The notes below the pieces were generated by a model that saw nothing but the letters and a program-made list of their open reading frames with translations, was not told the origin of the DNA and did not search any database. A program made the translations under genes and the position numbers. Shown here one piece after another: positions 16,538 through 27,161 of a stretch of 33,107 nt of DNA. Numbering within the stretch: position 1 is the first letter of the stretch; each line of letters opens with the position of its first letter. Source of the stretch: Dehalococcoidia bacterium (GTDB lineage: Bacteria > Chloroflexota > Dehalococcoidia > DSTF01 > WHTK01); contig WHTK01000035.1 in NCBI GenBank assembly GCA_009377745.1, positions 1 through 33,107 on the forward strand. Reading direction: 5' to 3'.

Positions 16538-16615
16538 CGGGGTGTAGCTCAGCCAGGCTAGAGCGCACGGTTCGGGACCGTGAGGCCGGCAGTTCAAATC
16601 TGCCCACCCCGACCA
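16538..16615 (+). tRNA. tRNA-Pro (anticodon CGG)
   Basis: Acceptor CGGGGTG pairs with CACCCCG, and the gene starts with C as tRNA-Pro usually does. The anticodon arm is CACGG-TTCGGGA-CCGTG giving anticodon CGG with G37. The T-arm carries GTTCAAAT, the discriminator is A, and CCA is encoded at 16613-16615. Confidence 0.96.
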
Positions 16616-16682
16616 GCAAATTTCAACAGCGAAGGGCGTGCCCGCTACGTCCATGCTGTCCCGTTTCGCGCGAGGTGTCCAG

Positions 16683-17528
16683 ATGAATGCTCCAACCCCA
16701 AGAGAAGAAGCAGCCCGCCTTAAGCGCCAGGGAGCAGAGCAAGCAATCCAGCTGGCGTTAGAGAGTAAGTGGGAGGAAGCCGTTACCCTCAACCGGTCGA
16801 TCCTCACGACGTACCCCAATGACGTCGACGCTTCAAATCGGCTGGGCAAGGCCCTGCTTGAGGTCGGCCGCTACCGTGAGGCGCGAGAAGCCTACGGACG
16901 GTCGCTGGAGTTGGACCCCGTAAACTCAATCGCCAAACGCAACCTGGACAGGCTATCGACCATCGCGGAGGCAGACGAGCCGCGCCGCACCGAGGCGGTT
17001 GCTAAGGTGGCGCAGGACCTGTTCATCGAAGAGATCGGCAAGACCGGAGTGACAGTGCTGCGGGATGCGCCGCGGGAGAGCCTGGCGAGGCTAACCGCCG
17101 GTGACGAGGTCTACCTCAAGCCAGGCGAGGAGCTGATCCGCGTTGAGGATGTTTCCGGCGAGGTGCTGGGTTCGATTGAGCCCAAGCTAGGGCTGCGCCT
17201 GCTGCGGATGATCGAAGGTGGCAACCGCTACGCTGCGGCCGTGAAGAGCGTCGGCGAAAAGGCTGCTGAGCTGATTATAAAGGAGACCTACCGCGATCCC
17301 TCTCAGACGCGGTTGTCCTTCCCGGCCACGGGAGGCGAGGGTGTGCGGCCCTACATCAAGGAGTCGCTGCTGCGCCTGGCCGATGATGACGACGAAGAAG
17401 AGCTGATCGACGAAGGTGACACCGAGAATTGGGAAGAAGAGCCGGAAAGCAGTGAAAGCACGGTCAGCTTCTCCGCCTTCCAGAACACGATCGAGCGTGA
17501 TCTAGAGGACGACGACGAAGAAGAGTAG
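16683..17528 (+). CDS. TPR protein with acidic C-terminal tail
   Basis: The 281-aa soluble protein has two tetratricopeptide repeats near residues 18-86 (LALESKWEEAVTLNRSILTTYPND and LGKALLEVGRYREAREAYGRSLELDP). A middle domain of about 120 residues follows (VTVLRDAPRESLARLTAGDEV...LIRVEDVSGEVLGSIEPKLG) that I do not recognise by name. The C-terminal tail is very rich in Asp and Glu and ends DLEDDDEEE. The start is ATG 16683 behind GAGGTG; an in-frame GTG at 16638 is possible but less well placed. It is likely a scaffold or assembly factor. It begins 67 nt after tRNA-Pro and might share its transcript. Confidence 0.8.
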   Translation: MNAPTPREEAARLKRQGAEQAIQLALESKWEEAVTLNRSILTTYPNDVDASNRLGKALLEVGRYREAREAYGRSLELDPVNSIAKRNLDRLSTIAEADEPRRTEAVAKVAQDLFIEEIGKTGVTVLRDAPRESLARLTAGDEVYLKPGEELIRVEDVSGEVLGSIEPKLGLRLLRMIEGGNRYAAAVKSVGEKAAELIIKETYRDPSQTRLSFPATGGEGVRPYIKESLLRLADDDDEEELIDEGDTENWEEEPESSESTVSFSAFQNTIERDLEDDDEEE

Positions 17529-17530
17529 CC

Positions 17531-17570
17531 GCCGCTAGCGGTCTACTATGCAGGCCGCACAGCTAGCGGC
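17531..17570. repeat. Inverted repeat after the TPR gene
   Basis: GCCGCTAGC (17531-17539) is the reverse complement of GCTAGCGGC (17562-17570), with a 22-nt loop. The left arm is itself part of a 10-bp palindrome (17532-17541). It starts 3 nt after the stop codon. Without a T-run it may be a 3'-end stabiliser or an imperfect terminator. Confidence 0.5.
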
Positions 17571-18184
17571 AGCGGGATACAACCGCGAAGACGTCAATGA
17601 GCCGAGCTTGCCCTTGCCGGCGAGCCTGCTAACCACGGTACCGTACTAGGCGCCCACGCCCTAAGACTGAGCCGCCTTGGAGATGCATTAAGAGAAGGGC
17701 CCGAGGAGCGCCTTCTGGGTTACCGATCTCAGGTACCACAGCAATCCTGATATTAGGTCGCCTATCTGAGTCCTTGCGATGGCCTTCAAGATGGGAGTCA
17801 TATGCGCGCGGTGATAGTCATCACTCCGTAAGGCGTCCCACGAGCAGGAAATCCTCGTGCAGTTCGAAGTTTCCTCCTGCCGCAACATCGTCTGCAATCT
17901 TTGGATCGAAAGATCGGCTCGCAAACGATCCCTATACGCCGCTGTGGAGGTCAAGGATGTGAATTTGGAAGGGATGCATTCAGAAAGCAATGTAACAATG
18001 CCATCTAAATTGATTGATGACTAGATCGTCTTGTTATAACAATCGAAAAAACATGCTTAAGAGCGTTCAAATTTGGCCTGCGCATATTTGCAATTTCCCT
18101 TGAGCCGCAGTATCTAATGGTCGAGCACAAGGTGAACAGCTTAAATGTCTAGAGGTTCAGGGGCGCGCTTTGGATTGCAGGCTA
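17571..18184. other. Gene-poor, AT-richer stretch
   Basis: No gene is convincing over about 600 bases. The section near 17980-18120 is clearly poorer in GC than the surroundings. A 100-codon minus-strand frame (17990-17688) is open but has no ribosome site or recognisable motif. Another minus frame here gives short protein-like runs broken by stops, so a decayed gene is possible. TTATAAC at 18034-18040 may serve as a -10 for the regulator downstream. Confidence 0.4.
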
Positions 18185-18316
18185 ATGGAGCAACGTGATG
18201 CGACACAGCGGGACAGTCTCGAAGCCCAATGGCAAAAACGCGGAATTGATTTAGTGAGGCCCTTCGAGGCTGTCTTGGGAACACGAGTAAGCGCGACTCG
18301 TGGCGGGCGATCATGA
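18185..18316 (+). CDS. Small ORF coupled to the PAS regulator
   Basis: A 43-codon frame (MEQRDATQRDSLEAQWQKRG... ending TRGGRS) runs from ATG 18185 to a TGA that overlaps the next gene's ATG as ATGA (18313-18316). It is hydrophilic with a helical N-terminal half, and GCAGG lies just before the ATG. The downstream gene has no good ribosome site of its own, so this ORF may be a leader that feeds ribosomes to it. No homology is recognised. It could be chance. Confidence 0.4.
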   Translation: MEQRDATQRDSLEAQWQKRGIDLVRPFEAVLGTRVSATRGGRS

Positions 18317-19272
18317 TCTTGCGTACCCGGAAATCAAGGCCTCGTGACCGCGATGAAGATGAGTGGCAGGAGTCTGAAGCCACGCTGTTGCGGATACTAC
18401 AAACCCCTCCGATCCATGTTTGGACGTGTGACACTCAGTGCCGCGTCACGGCGGTCCTATATTCCAGCCCCTACTCCCAAGTGTATAGCGACCCGAGACG
18501 GTTCATCGGCGGCACGGACTTCGACTGGCTCAAGCCAGAGGAGGCAGAGGCTGCGATGGCTGTCAAGCGTCGCTGCGTGGAAACCCGGGCAGCCTCTCGC
18601 GGTGGCTTCTCTTGTACCTGGGATGGCAAGCTGCGCTATTTCGACCTTATGGCGGTGCCCAACATTGATGACGATGGCGAGATGAGAGGCATCACCTGCT
18701 TCGTCCTGGACGTTACCGAAGAGATCGACTGGATCAGGCGTTTAGAGTTGATGAGGAAGGAAGAAGGTGAAGACTCTGACTGTGGTGAACCTTCGGTAAC
18801 CACGAGGATGGAGTCACTTTCACAGCGGTTGCGACTGTTAATCAAGCGGCCGCAGCCTCAGCCATTGTCTATCCCACACGACGTTACGGAGCCCCCTCCG
18901 CTAGTCCTGGATGAAGAGGCGCACGGACTCAAGGGGCCGCTTCAGGATGTACGCCTCTCACGCACGGAATGGCGGTTGATTAGCTGCCTCATGCAGAGCC
19001 GCGGTAGGGTGCTTACACATATGGCCATCATCGATGCGGTATGGGGGCCGGAGTATCGTGCGGCGCATCACCTGGTGCACGACGCGATTAGTCGCCTGAG
19101 GCATCGCTTCGAGACGGCTGGACTTGACAGCCGCATTCTGAAGAGCGTCCATGGCGTCGGCTATATGCTCACCGGAGAGCCAGTAAGCAAGGAGCGGCCT
19201 TCAGCCGTATTGCCGGCTCTGGTGTTGGGGAGTGAGGTAGCCCTGGCAGCCCCCGTCTTAGCACTGCTCTGA
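18313..19272 (+). CDS. PAS-sensor transcriptional regulator with OmpR/PhoB-type winged helix
   Basis: This 319-aa protein joins an N-terminal PAS-like domain (residues ~25-140; IHVWTCDTQCRVTAVLYSS, GGFSCTWDGKLRYFDLMAVP, MRGITCFVLDVTEE) to a linker and a winged helix at ~210-290 (LSRTEWRLISCLMQSRGRVL...IIDAVWGPEY...ISRLRHRF...ILKSVHGVGYML). The winged helix is the OmpR/PhoB effector type, normally fused to a receiver domain; no receiver and no kinase is present. It therefore seems to be a one-component regulator that senses a small ligand, redox state or light through PAS. It ends in a hydrophobic 20-residue tail (LPALVLGSEVALAAPVLALL) that could touch the membrane. Targets are unknown; gyrA is downstream on the same strand. 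Confidence 0.82.
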   Translation: MILRTRKSRPRDRDEDEWQESEATLLRILQTPPIHVWTCDTQCRVTAVLYSSPYSQVYSDPRRFIGGTDFDWLKPEEAEAAMAVKRRCVETRAASRGGFSCTWDGKLRYFDLMAVPNIDDDGEMRGITCFVLDVTEEIDWIRRLELMRKEEGEDSDCGEPSVTTRMESLSQRLRLLIKRPQPQPLSIPHDVTEPPPLVLDEEAHGLKGPLQDVRLSRTEWRLISCLMQSRGRVLTHMAIIDAVWGPEYRAAHHLVHDAISRLRHRFETAGLDSRILKSVHGVGYMLTGEPVSKERPSAVLPALVLGSEVALAAPVLALL

Positions 19273-19296
19273 CTGTACCTTTAGCGGCCGATATCG

Positions 19297-19302
19297 TATA
19301 AT
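19297..19302 (+). promoter_or_regulatory. -10 box of a likely gyrA promoter
   Basis: A perfect TATAAT lies 61 nt before the gyrA start in an AT-richer gap. No good -35 is found at 16-18 nt, so the promoter is only partly supported. Confidence 0.45.
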
Positions 19303-19363
19303 AGACCTAACAATTTAGATCTATTGACGCCTCGGTGAAGCGCTGAGGCTACGAGAGCCCGCT

Positions 19364-21897
<2,534 letters not shown>

Positions 21898-21901
<4 letters not shown>

Positions 21902-23508
21902 CTGCCGCGCCACCAGTCGAAGTAACGGTCCCAGGCCACGTAACCGTAGAAACCGAACCAGTAGCTCGTCACGTTGGCTGCCACTGACTCCGAGATATCA
22001 GCGAGCTTCACGGGCTCGCCACCGCTGGAGGGCACTAACCAGATCGAAGGCAGACCCTCGCTATCGATCCGGGCGAAGAGGACGTACTCGCCGTCCGCGG
22101 ACCAGAGCGGCCGCTCGTCACGAAAGTCGTCGTCGCCGGTGAGAAGGCGCTTACCAGTCCCGTCCGAGTTAGCGATCCAGATACGACGCTGGGCTGCGCC
22201 CTGCCGCGCTACGTCGCCGCCACCGACGTTGCCGATGTCGGGCCCGGAAGCGTAGGCAATCAGGCTCTCATCTGGCGACCAGGCCGGCGAGAAGGCAGCG
22301 CTATCGGCGTCCGTGAGGTGGGTGGGCTGGTCTGTGGCCAGATCGATCACGGCGACGCGCTTCCTGGTCCAGGTCTCGCGATTGCCGCCTGCGGTGAGCA
22401 GAAGCTGACCCTGGGACGAGACGCCCCCGAGAAGCTCCTCGCGCGGCAGCATTGAGCCGGACAGGACCTGCTCCGGGTCTCCTCCGGCCGTCGAAATGGT
22501 GTAGAGGGGCAGGCCATCGGCGAGTATCGAGCCGGAGAAGAAGGGGTTGAAGGTCAGCAGCAGCTCATCGTCTGTTGCCCAATCGTAGACGCTGATCTGG
22601 CCGGCTTCGACGTAAGTCTGGTTGTTGAGCAACTCGTGGGCGTCGCTACCATCAGCGTCAACGACCCAGAGGCCGGAATATCTCGGGCCCGGCACAGGCT
22701 GATCTTGAACACGGGGCTGGACCAATTGCGCATCGAGGATGTAAGCCAGCGAGTCGCCGTTGGGGCTCCAATAGGGCGCCAGTTGCAGTACGGCGGCGGA
22801 GTCGATATCCGGGACGAGGGGCAGGACGTCCAGCTCGACGGCGTTGGCGCCATCGGCGTCTTCGAGGCGGAGCTTGTGATCGGGCGTAATGCAGGCCAGG
22901 CGGTCCTCTACCGGAGACCAGGCCAGGCAGGTAGAGGTGACGCGGCTTTCGCTGGCATCAGCGCGCAAGACGGTCCTGTTGGTCAGCAGCCAGTCGCCGG
23001 AGGGCGACCATTGGGGGTACGCGGCCTCGCCGCTGGAGGTCAGGCGCAGCGTCTGGCCGTCCGGGACGGCTTTGACCCAGAGATCGCCATTTTGAATATA
23101 GGCCAGCTTGCCCAACGAGCCAGCGTCACTGCCAGCGCCGGTGTCTACGGCTTCTCGCTGGTCCATGACAAAGAGGCCCAACGCGAGAAAGACCACCGCC
23201 GCCGTGCCAATAACCGCGGTCACGCCGATGCCTAGCTTGAGCGAACCAGCGGCTGTCTTCAGGGACAGGACGCCCAGGAAGGCGGCAAAGCTCCGGCCGG
23301 CCGGCTGGGGCTGCCAGGCGGCCGCTTCCTGGCGGCTGTTGACTCCCAGCTTGGAGAGAATCTCTGAGACGTGGTATTTAGCGCCGTCGCGGCTGATGTG
23401 GAGGCGCTCGGCGATCTGGTCGTTGGAGTTGCCCTCTCGGAGGAGAGCCAGGACTTCCCATTCGCGCGGGGTTAGCAGGTCCGGATAAGGTGGGCGACCG
23501 CGCCTCAT
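21898..23508 (-). CDS. Membrane-tethered LuxR-type regulator with extracellular TolB-like beta-propeller
   Basis: The 536-aa single-pass protein starts with a LuxR/NarL helix-turn-helix (residues ~12-65: [40 protein letters not shown]). A short linker and one membrane helix follow (~92-115, [20 protein letters not shown]...). The remaining ~400 residues form a PD40/TolB-type propeller with repeated W-S/A-P-x-(G/D) blades ([64 protein letters not shown]). The topology predicts DNA binding inside and sensing outside. The C-terminus is rich in Trp, Tyr and Phe. The start is ATG at 23508, right before the Trm112-like gene in the opposite direction. Signal and target genes are unknown. Confidence 0.88.
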
Positions 23509-23621
23509 AGTTCGACTGTAGCAAGGCGGGCGTGCATTTACCCTACCCGACGCCTTTCGTTGACACCATTCTGTCGATGGCCGAGACTGAGCCTACCGAG
23601 CATCCTGGAGGTAACTAATCT

Positions 23622-23828
23622 ATGCGCAAGGACATGATGGATATTCTCGCCTGTCCCGTCTGCAAGGGTCCGCTTATCCTGACAGCCACAAAGGAGGACG
23701 GCGACGAGGTAATCGAAGGGTCACTCCACTGCCCGAAGTGCAATGAGACCTACCCGATCTCGGACTCAATCCCGAACCTGCTGCCGCCGGACCTGCGGCG
23801 AGCCATGGAGGCAAACAAGGCGGGATGA
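23622..23828 (+). CDS. Trm112-like zinc-ribbon protein
   Basis: The 68-aa protein opens MRKDMMDILACPVCKGPL and has a second knuckle LHCPKCNETYPISDSIPNLLP. This is the four-cysteine pattern and length of bacterial Trm112/YcaR-type proteins, which in some cases activate methyltransferases. GGAGGTAA lies 7 nt before the ATG. Its stop overlaps the start of the next gene (ATGA), so the two are coupled. No partner methyltransferase is adjacent. Confidence 0.92.
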   Translation: MRKDMMDILACPVCKGPLILTATKEDGDEVIEGSLHCPKCNETYPISDSIPNLLPPDLRRAMEANKAG

Positions 23829-24049
23829 ACCAGGGTCACAGCATCGGCCTCTTCCTGATGATTGGAGCGGCGTTAGAGTTGCTCCTGTTCATTTATGGGG
23901 CCACGCGTCGCAGCTACCTCGCCCTTGCGCTGCCGATCACCGCGGCGATGCTCGCGCTTTCGGCGCTGACGTTCTGGCTCGGCTGGACGATGCTGAACAT
24001 GGAGGATGAGGAAGAGGAGCCGTCGCAGCCTCCAACGTTAGCTACTTAG
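23825..24049 (+). CDS. Small two-helix membrane protein
   Basis: The 74-aa protein has two hydrophobic segments (IGLFLMIGAALELLLFIYGA and LALALPITAAMLALSALTFW) joined by a short basic loop, then a cytoplasmic-type acidic tail (EDEEEEPSQPP). It overlaps the Trm112-like gene by 4 nt and is followed by a terminator, so the pair forms a two-gene unit. I do not recognise a family. Confidence 0.7.
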   Translation: MNQGHSIGLFLMIGAALELLLFIYGATRRSYLALALPITAAMLALSALTFWLGWTMLNMEDEEEEPSQPPTLAT

Positions 24050-24070
24050 AACTTAGAGGATACAAATTGG

Positions 24071-24093
24071 GAAGCCGCTGCTCGGGCGGCTTC
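24071..24093 (+). terminator. Intrinsic terminator between convergent genes
   Basis: GAAGCCGC (24071-24078) pairs with GCGGCTTC (24086-24093) over a 7-nt loop. TTCAGTT follows, only moderately T-rich. It lies between the membrane-protein gene and the oppositely directed toxin gene and may serve both. Confidence 0.6.
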
Positions 24094-24104
24094 TTCAGTT
24101 GGAT

Positions 24105-24524
24105 CTACCGGATGACCTCGATATCGATGTCAAGGCTGAGCCTGGCCCAGGACCGGTCCGCGGTGAGAGCCGGAAGCTTGAGCTCCCGCGCCAGGGCGAG
24201 GCAGGCGCGGTCGCCGAGGGAGAGTCCGGCGGTGCGGGTGGCGGGGCGGAGCAAGGCAGCCTGCCATGCCTGTGCTGAATCGAATGCATAGACTGCGATC
24301 TGAAAATTGCTGAGCCGTTCTCGCAGTGGCTCGATGTCGAGGCCGAGGTCAATTGATCGAGTTACTACCTCGGCCAAGTTTACGGCGATAATGGCGGCTC
24401 CAGCCTCTATCACGGAGATGACCCGTGCGCTTCCCGGTTCCTCAAGAAAGAGGGCCAGCAAAGCCGACGCATCTAGAACGCGGCTAATCTCCCGAGTCGC
24501 TTCGGCGATCTGCAAGAAACTCAT
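24105..24524 (-). CDS. vapC: VapC-type PIN-domain toxin
   Basis: The 139-aa PIN ribonuclease carries the expected acidic residues: Asp18 (VLDASALLALF), Glu52 (NLAEVVTR), Asp105 (SLGDRACLALA) and Asp123 (ALTADRSW). These bind the metal used to cut RNA, in known members often tRNA. The ATG at 24524 gives a 41-nt overlap with the antitoxin gene; the PIN fold proper starts only at residue 15, so initiation nearer the antitoxin stop with a rare codon is possible. The antitoxin gene comes first, as in most VapBC loci. The acidic residues are complete, so it is probably active. Confidence 0.9.
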   Translation of the reverse strand: MSFLQIAEATREISRVLDASALLALFLEEPGSARVISVIEAGAAIIAVNLAEVVTRSIDLGLDIEPLRERLSNFQIAVYAFDSAQAWQAALLRPATRTAGLSLGDRACLALARELKLPALTADRSWARLSLDIDIEVIR

Positions 24525-24753
24525 CTAGCAAACCGGGCTTGCCTCCGGTATGCTTCCTCACCATTTCTTGAACCTGCCGGATCGCTTCGCGGATGGTCAT
24601 GATCCGCAGTTGGCCATCCTCCACCCGTAGCGAAAGCGCCTCTCCAGGATGCATGCCTAGCTGTTCCCGGATTTCGGCGGGTATGACGATGCGGCCATGA
24701 CGGTCGACCTTGACCCGGGATCTGGATTTGGATCGTGTCCTGGTTTCTGCCAT
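24484..24753 (-). CDS. vapB: AbrB/MazE-like antitoxin
   Basis: The 89-aa protein has a basic N-terminus and an AbrB/SpoVT swapped-hairpin DNA-binding domain (VKVDRHGRIVIPAEIREQLG, MHPGEALSLRVEDGQLRIMT), then a helical C-terminal part that would wrap the toxin. It overlaps the PIN toxin gene by 41 nt. A TTGCCA/CATACT promoter lies directly upstream on the minus strand, inside a cluster of TGCCAT boxes, consistent with autoregulation by the VapBC complex. The leader is very short. Confidence 0.9.
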   Translation of the reverse strand: MAETRTRSKSRSRVKVDRHGRIVIPAEIREQLGMHPGEALSLRVEDGQLRIMTIREAIRQVQEMVRKHTGGKPGLLDEFLADRRSDSGD

Positions 24754-24809
24754 TTCCGTCCAAGTATGCCATATAGGCGAAAAATGGCAAGGAAGAGCTA
24801 AGTGGCCAT
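24748..24809. promoter_or_regulatory. Promoter and iterated TGCCAT boxes of the toxin-antitoxin operon
   Basis: TGCCAT occurs at 24748-24753 and 24767-24772, its complement ATGGCA at 24784-24789, and a TGGCCAT variant at 24803-24809, spaced 17-19 nt apart. The middle pair forms an inverted repeat with 11-nt spacer. On the minus strand TTGCCA (24790-24785) and CATACT form a plausible promoter 16 nt apart inside the cluster. The first box overlaps the antitoxin start codon. The spacing close to two helical turns suggests cooperative repressor binding. Confidence 0.55.
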
Positions 24810-25298
24810 ATACCAGTCTGTAGCCAGCTTCGTCAGGTCGGACGCGCCCAGCCTCTGTAGCGCGTCCGATAGTCGCTCACCGGTCAACGGGTGGATTAGC
24901 TCGGGATCGATGTCCAGGAGTGGTTGGAGGACGAAGGCGCGTTCGAGCAGCAGACGATGGGGAATGACCAGTTCTTCGGTCTCGATGACCTGGCCGGCGA
25001 AGAGGAGGATGTCGATGTCGAGCGGCCGGGGCGACCAGTGGGCGCCTTCGACGCGGCCGAGTTGGCGCTCGATATCGTAGGTGTGACGGCGCAGCTCCTG
25101 AGGCGTCAGGCTGGTGCTGACGCGGCAGGCGGCGTTAAGGTAGTCGGGAGGCGGCGCGGGCGGCTGGGGTTGCGACTCGTAGAGGGCGGAGACGGCTTCG
25201 ACGTGGACCAACGGCGCGAGCAGACGCAGCGCGGAGGAGAGATTGGCCTGCCGGTCGCCGAGGTTGGCCCCGAGGCCAAGGTAGATATCGGAGGTCAG
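24798..25298 (-). CDS. folK: 6-hydroxymethyl-dihydropterin pyrophosphokinase
   Basis: HPPK transfers pyrophosphate from ATP to the pterin in folate synthesis. The signature RPLDIDILLF and the conserved opening YLGLGANLGDRQANL are both present, but the opening lies upstream of every ATG/GTG/TTG in the frame that keeps it whole. The only fitting start is CTG at 25298-25296, which overlaps the folP stop as CTGA and has AGGGGG 5 nt upstream. That gives 166 aa, normal for the family. Starting at the first internal GTG would lose the substrate-binding N-terminus. It is directly downstream of and coupled to folP. Confidence 0.9.
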   Translation of the reverse strand: MTSDIYLGLGANLGDRQANLSSALRLLAPLVHVEAVSALYESQPQPPAPPPDYLNAACRVSTSLTPQELRRHTYDIERQLGRVEGAHWSPRPLDIDILLFAGQVIETEELVIPHRLLLERAFVLQPLLDIDPELIHPLTGERLSDALQRLGASDLTKLATDWYMAT

Positions 25299-26104
25299 GG
25301 AATCCCCCTGACGACGGAGTCGGTCATGCGGACGACCTGCGCCATCTCTGCTACATCGTGGACGCGCACGATGTCGGCGCCCTGGGCAATGGCGATGGCG
25401 ACTGTGGCGGCGGTGCCCCAGATGCGCCCACCTTCCGGCTGAGCGAGGACGGCGCCGAGGGTCGATTTGCGAGAAGTGCCGACGAGCAGAGGCAGTCCGT
25501 AGGGACGCAATTCGCTCAGGCGGCGCAGCATTTCGAGGTTCTGCTCCATGGTCCAGCCGAAACCGAAACCAGGATCTATGATCAGCTGAGCCGGGTCTAC
25601 CTCCGCGTCATGGGCGAGGGCCAGGCTTTCGTCCAGGCCGGCTTTGATATCGCCGATGACGTCGTGGAACTCGCGATTGCGCTGGTTGTGCATTATCACG
25701 GCCGGGACGCCCCAGCCGGCGACTAGGCGGGCCATGGCGGGATCGCGGCGGAAGCCGGTGATGTCGTTGACCAGATGGGCCCCCGCCTCGAGGGCGCTCG
25801 ATGCGACCTCGGAGCGGTAGGTATCGATGCTTACCGGCAGGTCGACGGCCTCGACGATAGCGTGGACAACGGGCTCGATGCGCTCGATCTCCTCCGTGAC
25901 GCTGATCTCGTCGAATCCGGGGCGAGTTGACATGCCACCGATGTCGATGATGTCCGCGCCCTCCTCGGCGAAGCGGCGGGCTTGAGCAATGGCCTCATCC
26001 GGGTCAGCGATGCCATCGCCGGAGAAAGACTCCGACGAGACGTTAACGATGCCCATGATGTAGGTGCGCTGCCCCCAGGTGAAGACGCGATTGCGGATGA
26101 TCAT
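25295..26104 (-). CDS. folP: Dihydropteroate synthase
   Basis: The TIM-barrel enzyme joins the pterin pyrophosphate with p-aminobenzoate. Visible motifs are MGIVNVSSESFSGDG (the usual NVTPDSF loop with S-S-E variants), IDIGGMSTRPG, LPVSIDTYRSEVA, VNDITGFRRDP, IDPGFGFGWTMEQN, LLVGTSRKS and IVRVHDVAEM. It is complete, about 269 aa from the ATG at 26104. A GTG at 26128 is an alternative start and the still longer open frame is unlikely. Neither start has a clear ribosome site. The substitutions in the N-terminal loop lie in the sulfonamide/pABA pocket region but are common in some phyla. It overlaps folK and is divergent from the ureohydrolase gene. Confidence 0.95.
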   Translation of the reverse strand: MIIRNRVFTWGQRTYIMGIVNVSSESFSGDGIADPDEAIAQARRFAEEGADIIDIGGMSTRPGFDEISVTEEIERIEPVVHAIVEAVDLPVSIDTYRSEVASSALEAGAHLVNDITGFRRDPAMARLVAGWGVPAVIMHNQRNREFHDVIGDIKAGLDESLALAHDAEVDPAQLIIDPGFGFGWTMEQNLEMLRRLSELRPYGLPLLVGTSRKSTLGAVLAQPEGGRIWGTAATVAIAIAQGADIVRVHDVAEMAQVVRMTDSVVRGIP

Positions 26105-26195
26105 GGTTGGGGCGTGGTAGGCGGTCACGATGCAAAGAGTAGCAAGTAGCCGGGCCTTAATAACAGATGGCGTCAGAGGGTGATACCGTAAGCCC

Positions 26196-27161
26196 ATGGT
26201 CTTTGACAGGATGCCAACCGACCCGGCGTTCGTAGGCATACCCACGTTTTTGAAACTGCCCTACATCGCGGATCGTGAGCAGTTGGTAGCGGAGAGGCCG
26301 GACGTGGTGATCGTCGGCGCGCCGTTCGACATGGCGGTGACGAACCGGCCGGGGGCGCGCTACGGTCCGCGGGCGATCCGTCAGGCGTCCAACCTCGGTC
26401 GCGGCATCCATCACCTGGAGCTGGGGGTGGAGCCGCTGCGGACACTGCGCGTCTTCGACTACGGCGACGCATCGATCATCCCCAGTGACATCGAGCGTAG
26501 CCACGAGGCGATCCGGGCCAAGGTGGCGGAGGTGGCGGCGACGGGTGCGATACCAATTGTCCTGGGCGGTGACCACTCGATTACCTTGCCGTCGGCCACA
26601 GCCGTGGCAGACGCGGTTGGGCGTGGGAAGGCCGGTATTGTCCACTTCGACGCGCATGCTGACACGGCGCCGGATAACTGGGGCGTGCTGCTGGGCCACG
26701 GAACACCAATGCGCCGGCTGATCGAGAGCGGCGCTGTGCCGGGACGGAGCTTCGTCCAGGTGGGGCTGAGGGGTTACTGGCCGCCGCCGGACGTCATCGA
26801 TTGGATGCGCGAGCAGGGGCTGCGCTGGCACCTGATGGCGGAGATCGAGCAGCGCGGCTTCGATGCCGTGCTTGAGGACGCGATTTCGGAGGCGCTGGAC
26901 GGTCCGGAAGCCATCTACCTGTCGGTGGACGTGGATGTGCTCGACCCCGCCTACGCGCCGGGGACGGGGACGCCGGAGCCGGGCGGGCTGACCTCGCGCG
27001 AGCTGCTGGGCGCGGTGCGGCGGATTGTCGGGCAGACGCGGTTGGTGGGAATGGACGTTGTGGAGGTGGCGCCGGCCTACGACGGGCCGGGCCAGATCAC
27101 GGCCGAGGTGGCGCACCGGGTGGTGCTGGAAGCGCTCAGCGCGCTGGCGGCAAAGAACTAG
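26196..27161 (+). CDS. speB: Agmatinase/ureohydrolase family protein
   Basis: The 321-aa protein belongs to the arginase/agmatinase family and has the full binuclear Mn site: His127 (GGDHS), Asp152-x-His154-x-Asp156 (DAHAD), and Asp245-x-Asp247 (SVDVDVLDPAYAPGTGTPEP). The G-T-G-T-P-E-P-G-G run is typical of agmatinase and guanidinobutyrase rather than arginase. It removes urea from a guanidino compound, probably agmatine for putrescine synthesis. The exact substrate is open because guanidinobutyrase, guanidinopropionase and guanidine hydrolase look alike. The start is ATG 26196, with ATG 26211 possible. Its stop shares CTAG with the convergent Rieske gene. Confidence 0.9.
   Translation: MVFDRMPTDPAFVGIPTFLKLPYIADREQLVAERPDVVIVGAPFDMAVTNRPGARYGPRAIRQASNLGRGIHHLELGVEPLRTLRVFDYGDASIIPSDIERSHEAIRAKVAEVAATGAIPIVLGGDHSITLPSATAVADAVGRGKAGIVHFDAHADTAPDNWGVLLGHGTPMRRLIESGAVPGRSFVQVGLRGYWPPPDVIDWMREQGLRWHLMAEIEQRGFDAVLEDAISEALDGPEAIYLSVDVDVLDPAYAPGTGTPEPGGLTSRELLGAVRRIVGQTRLVGMDVVEVAPAYDGPGQITAEVAHRVVLEALSALAAKN

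Noticed and set aside
17688..17990. 100-aa minus-strand ORF as a gene
   Set aside because: No ribosome site, no motif, irregular composition; another frame on the same strand is equally protein-like, so at most a decayed remnant.
23560..23588. Promoter for the Trm112-like gene from TTGACA at 23560
   Set aside because: No acceptable -10 box occurs 16-18 nt downstream.
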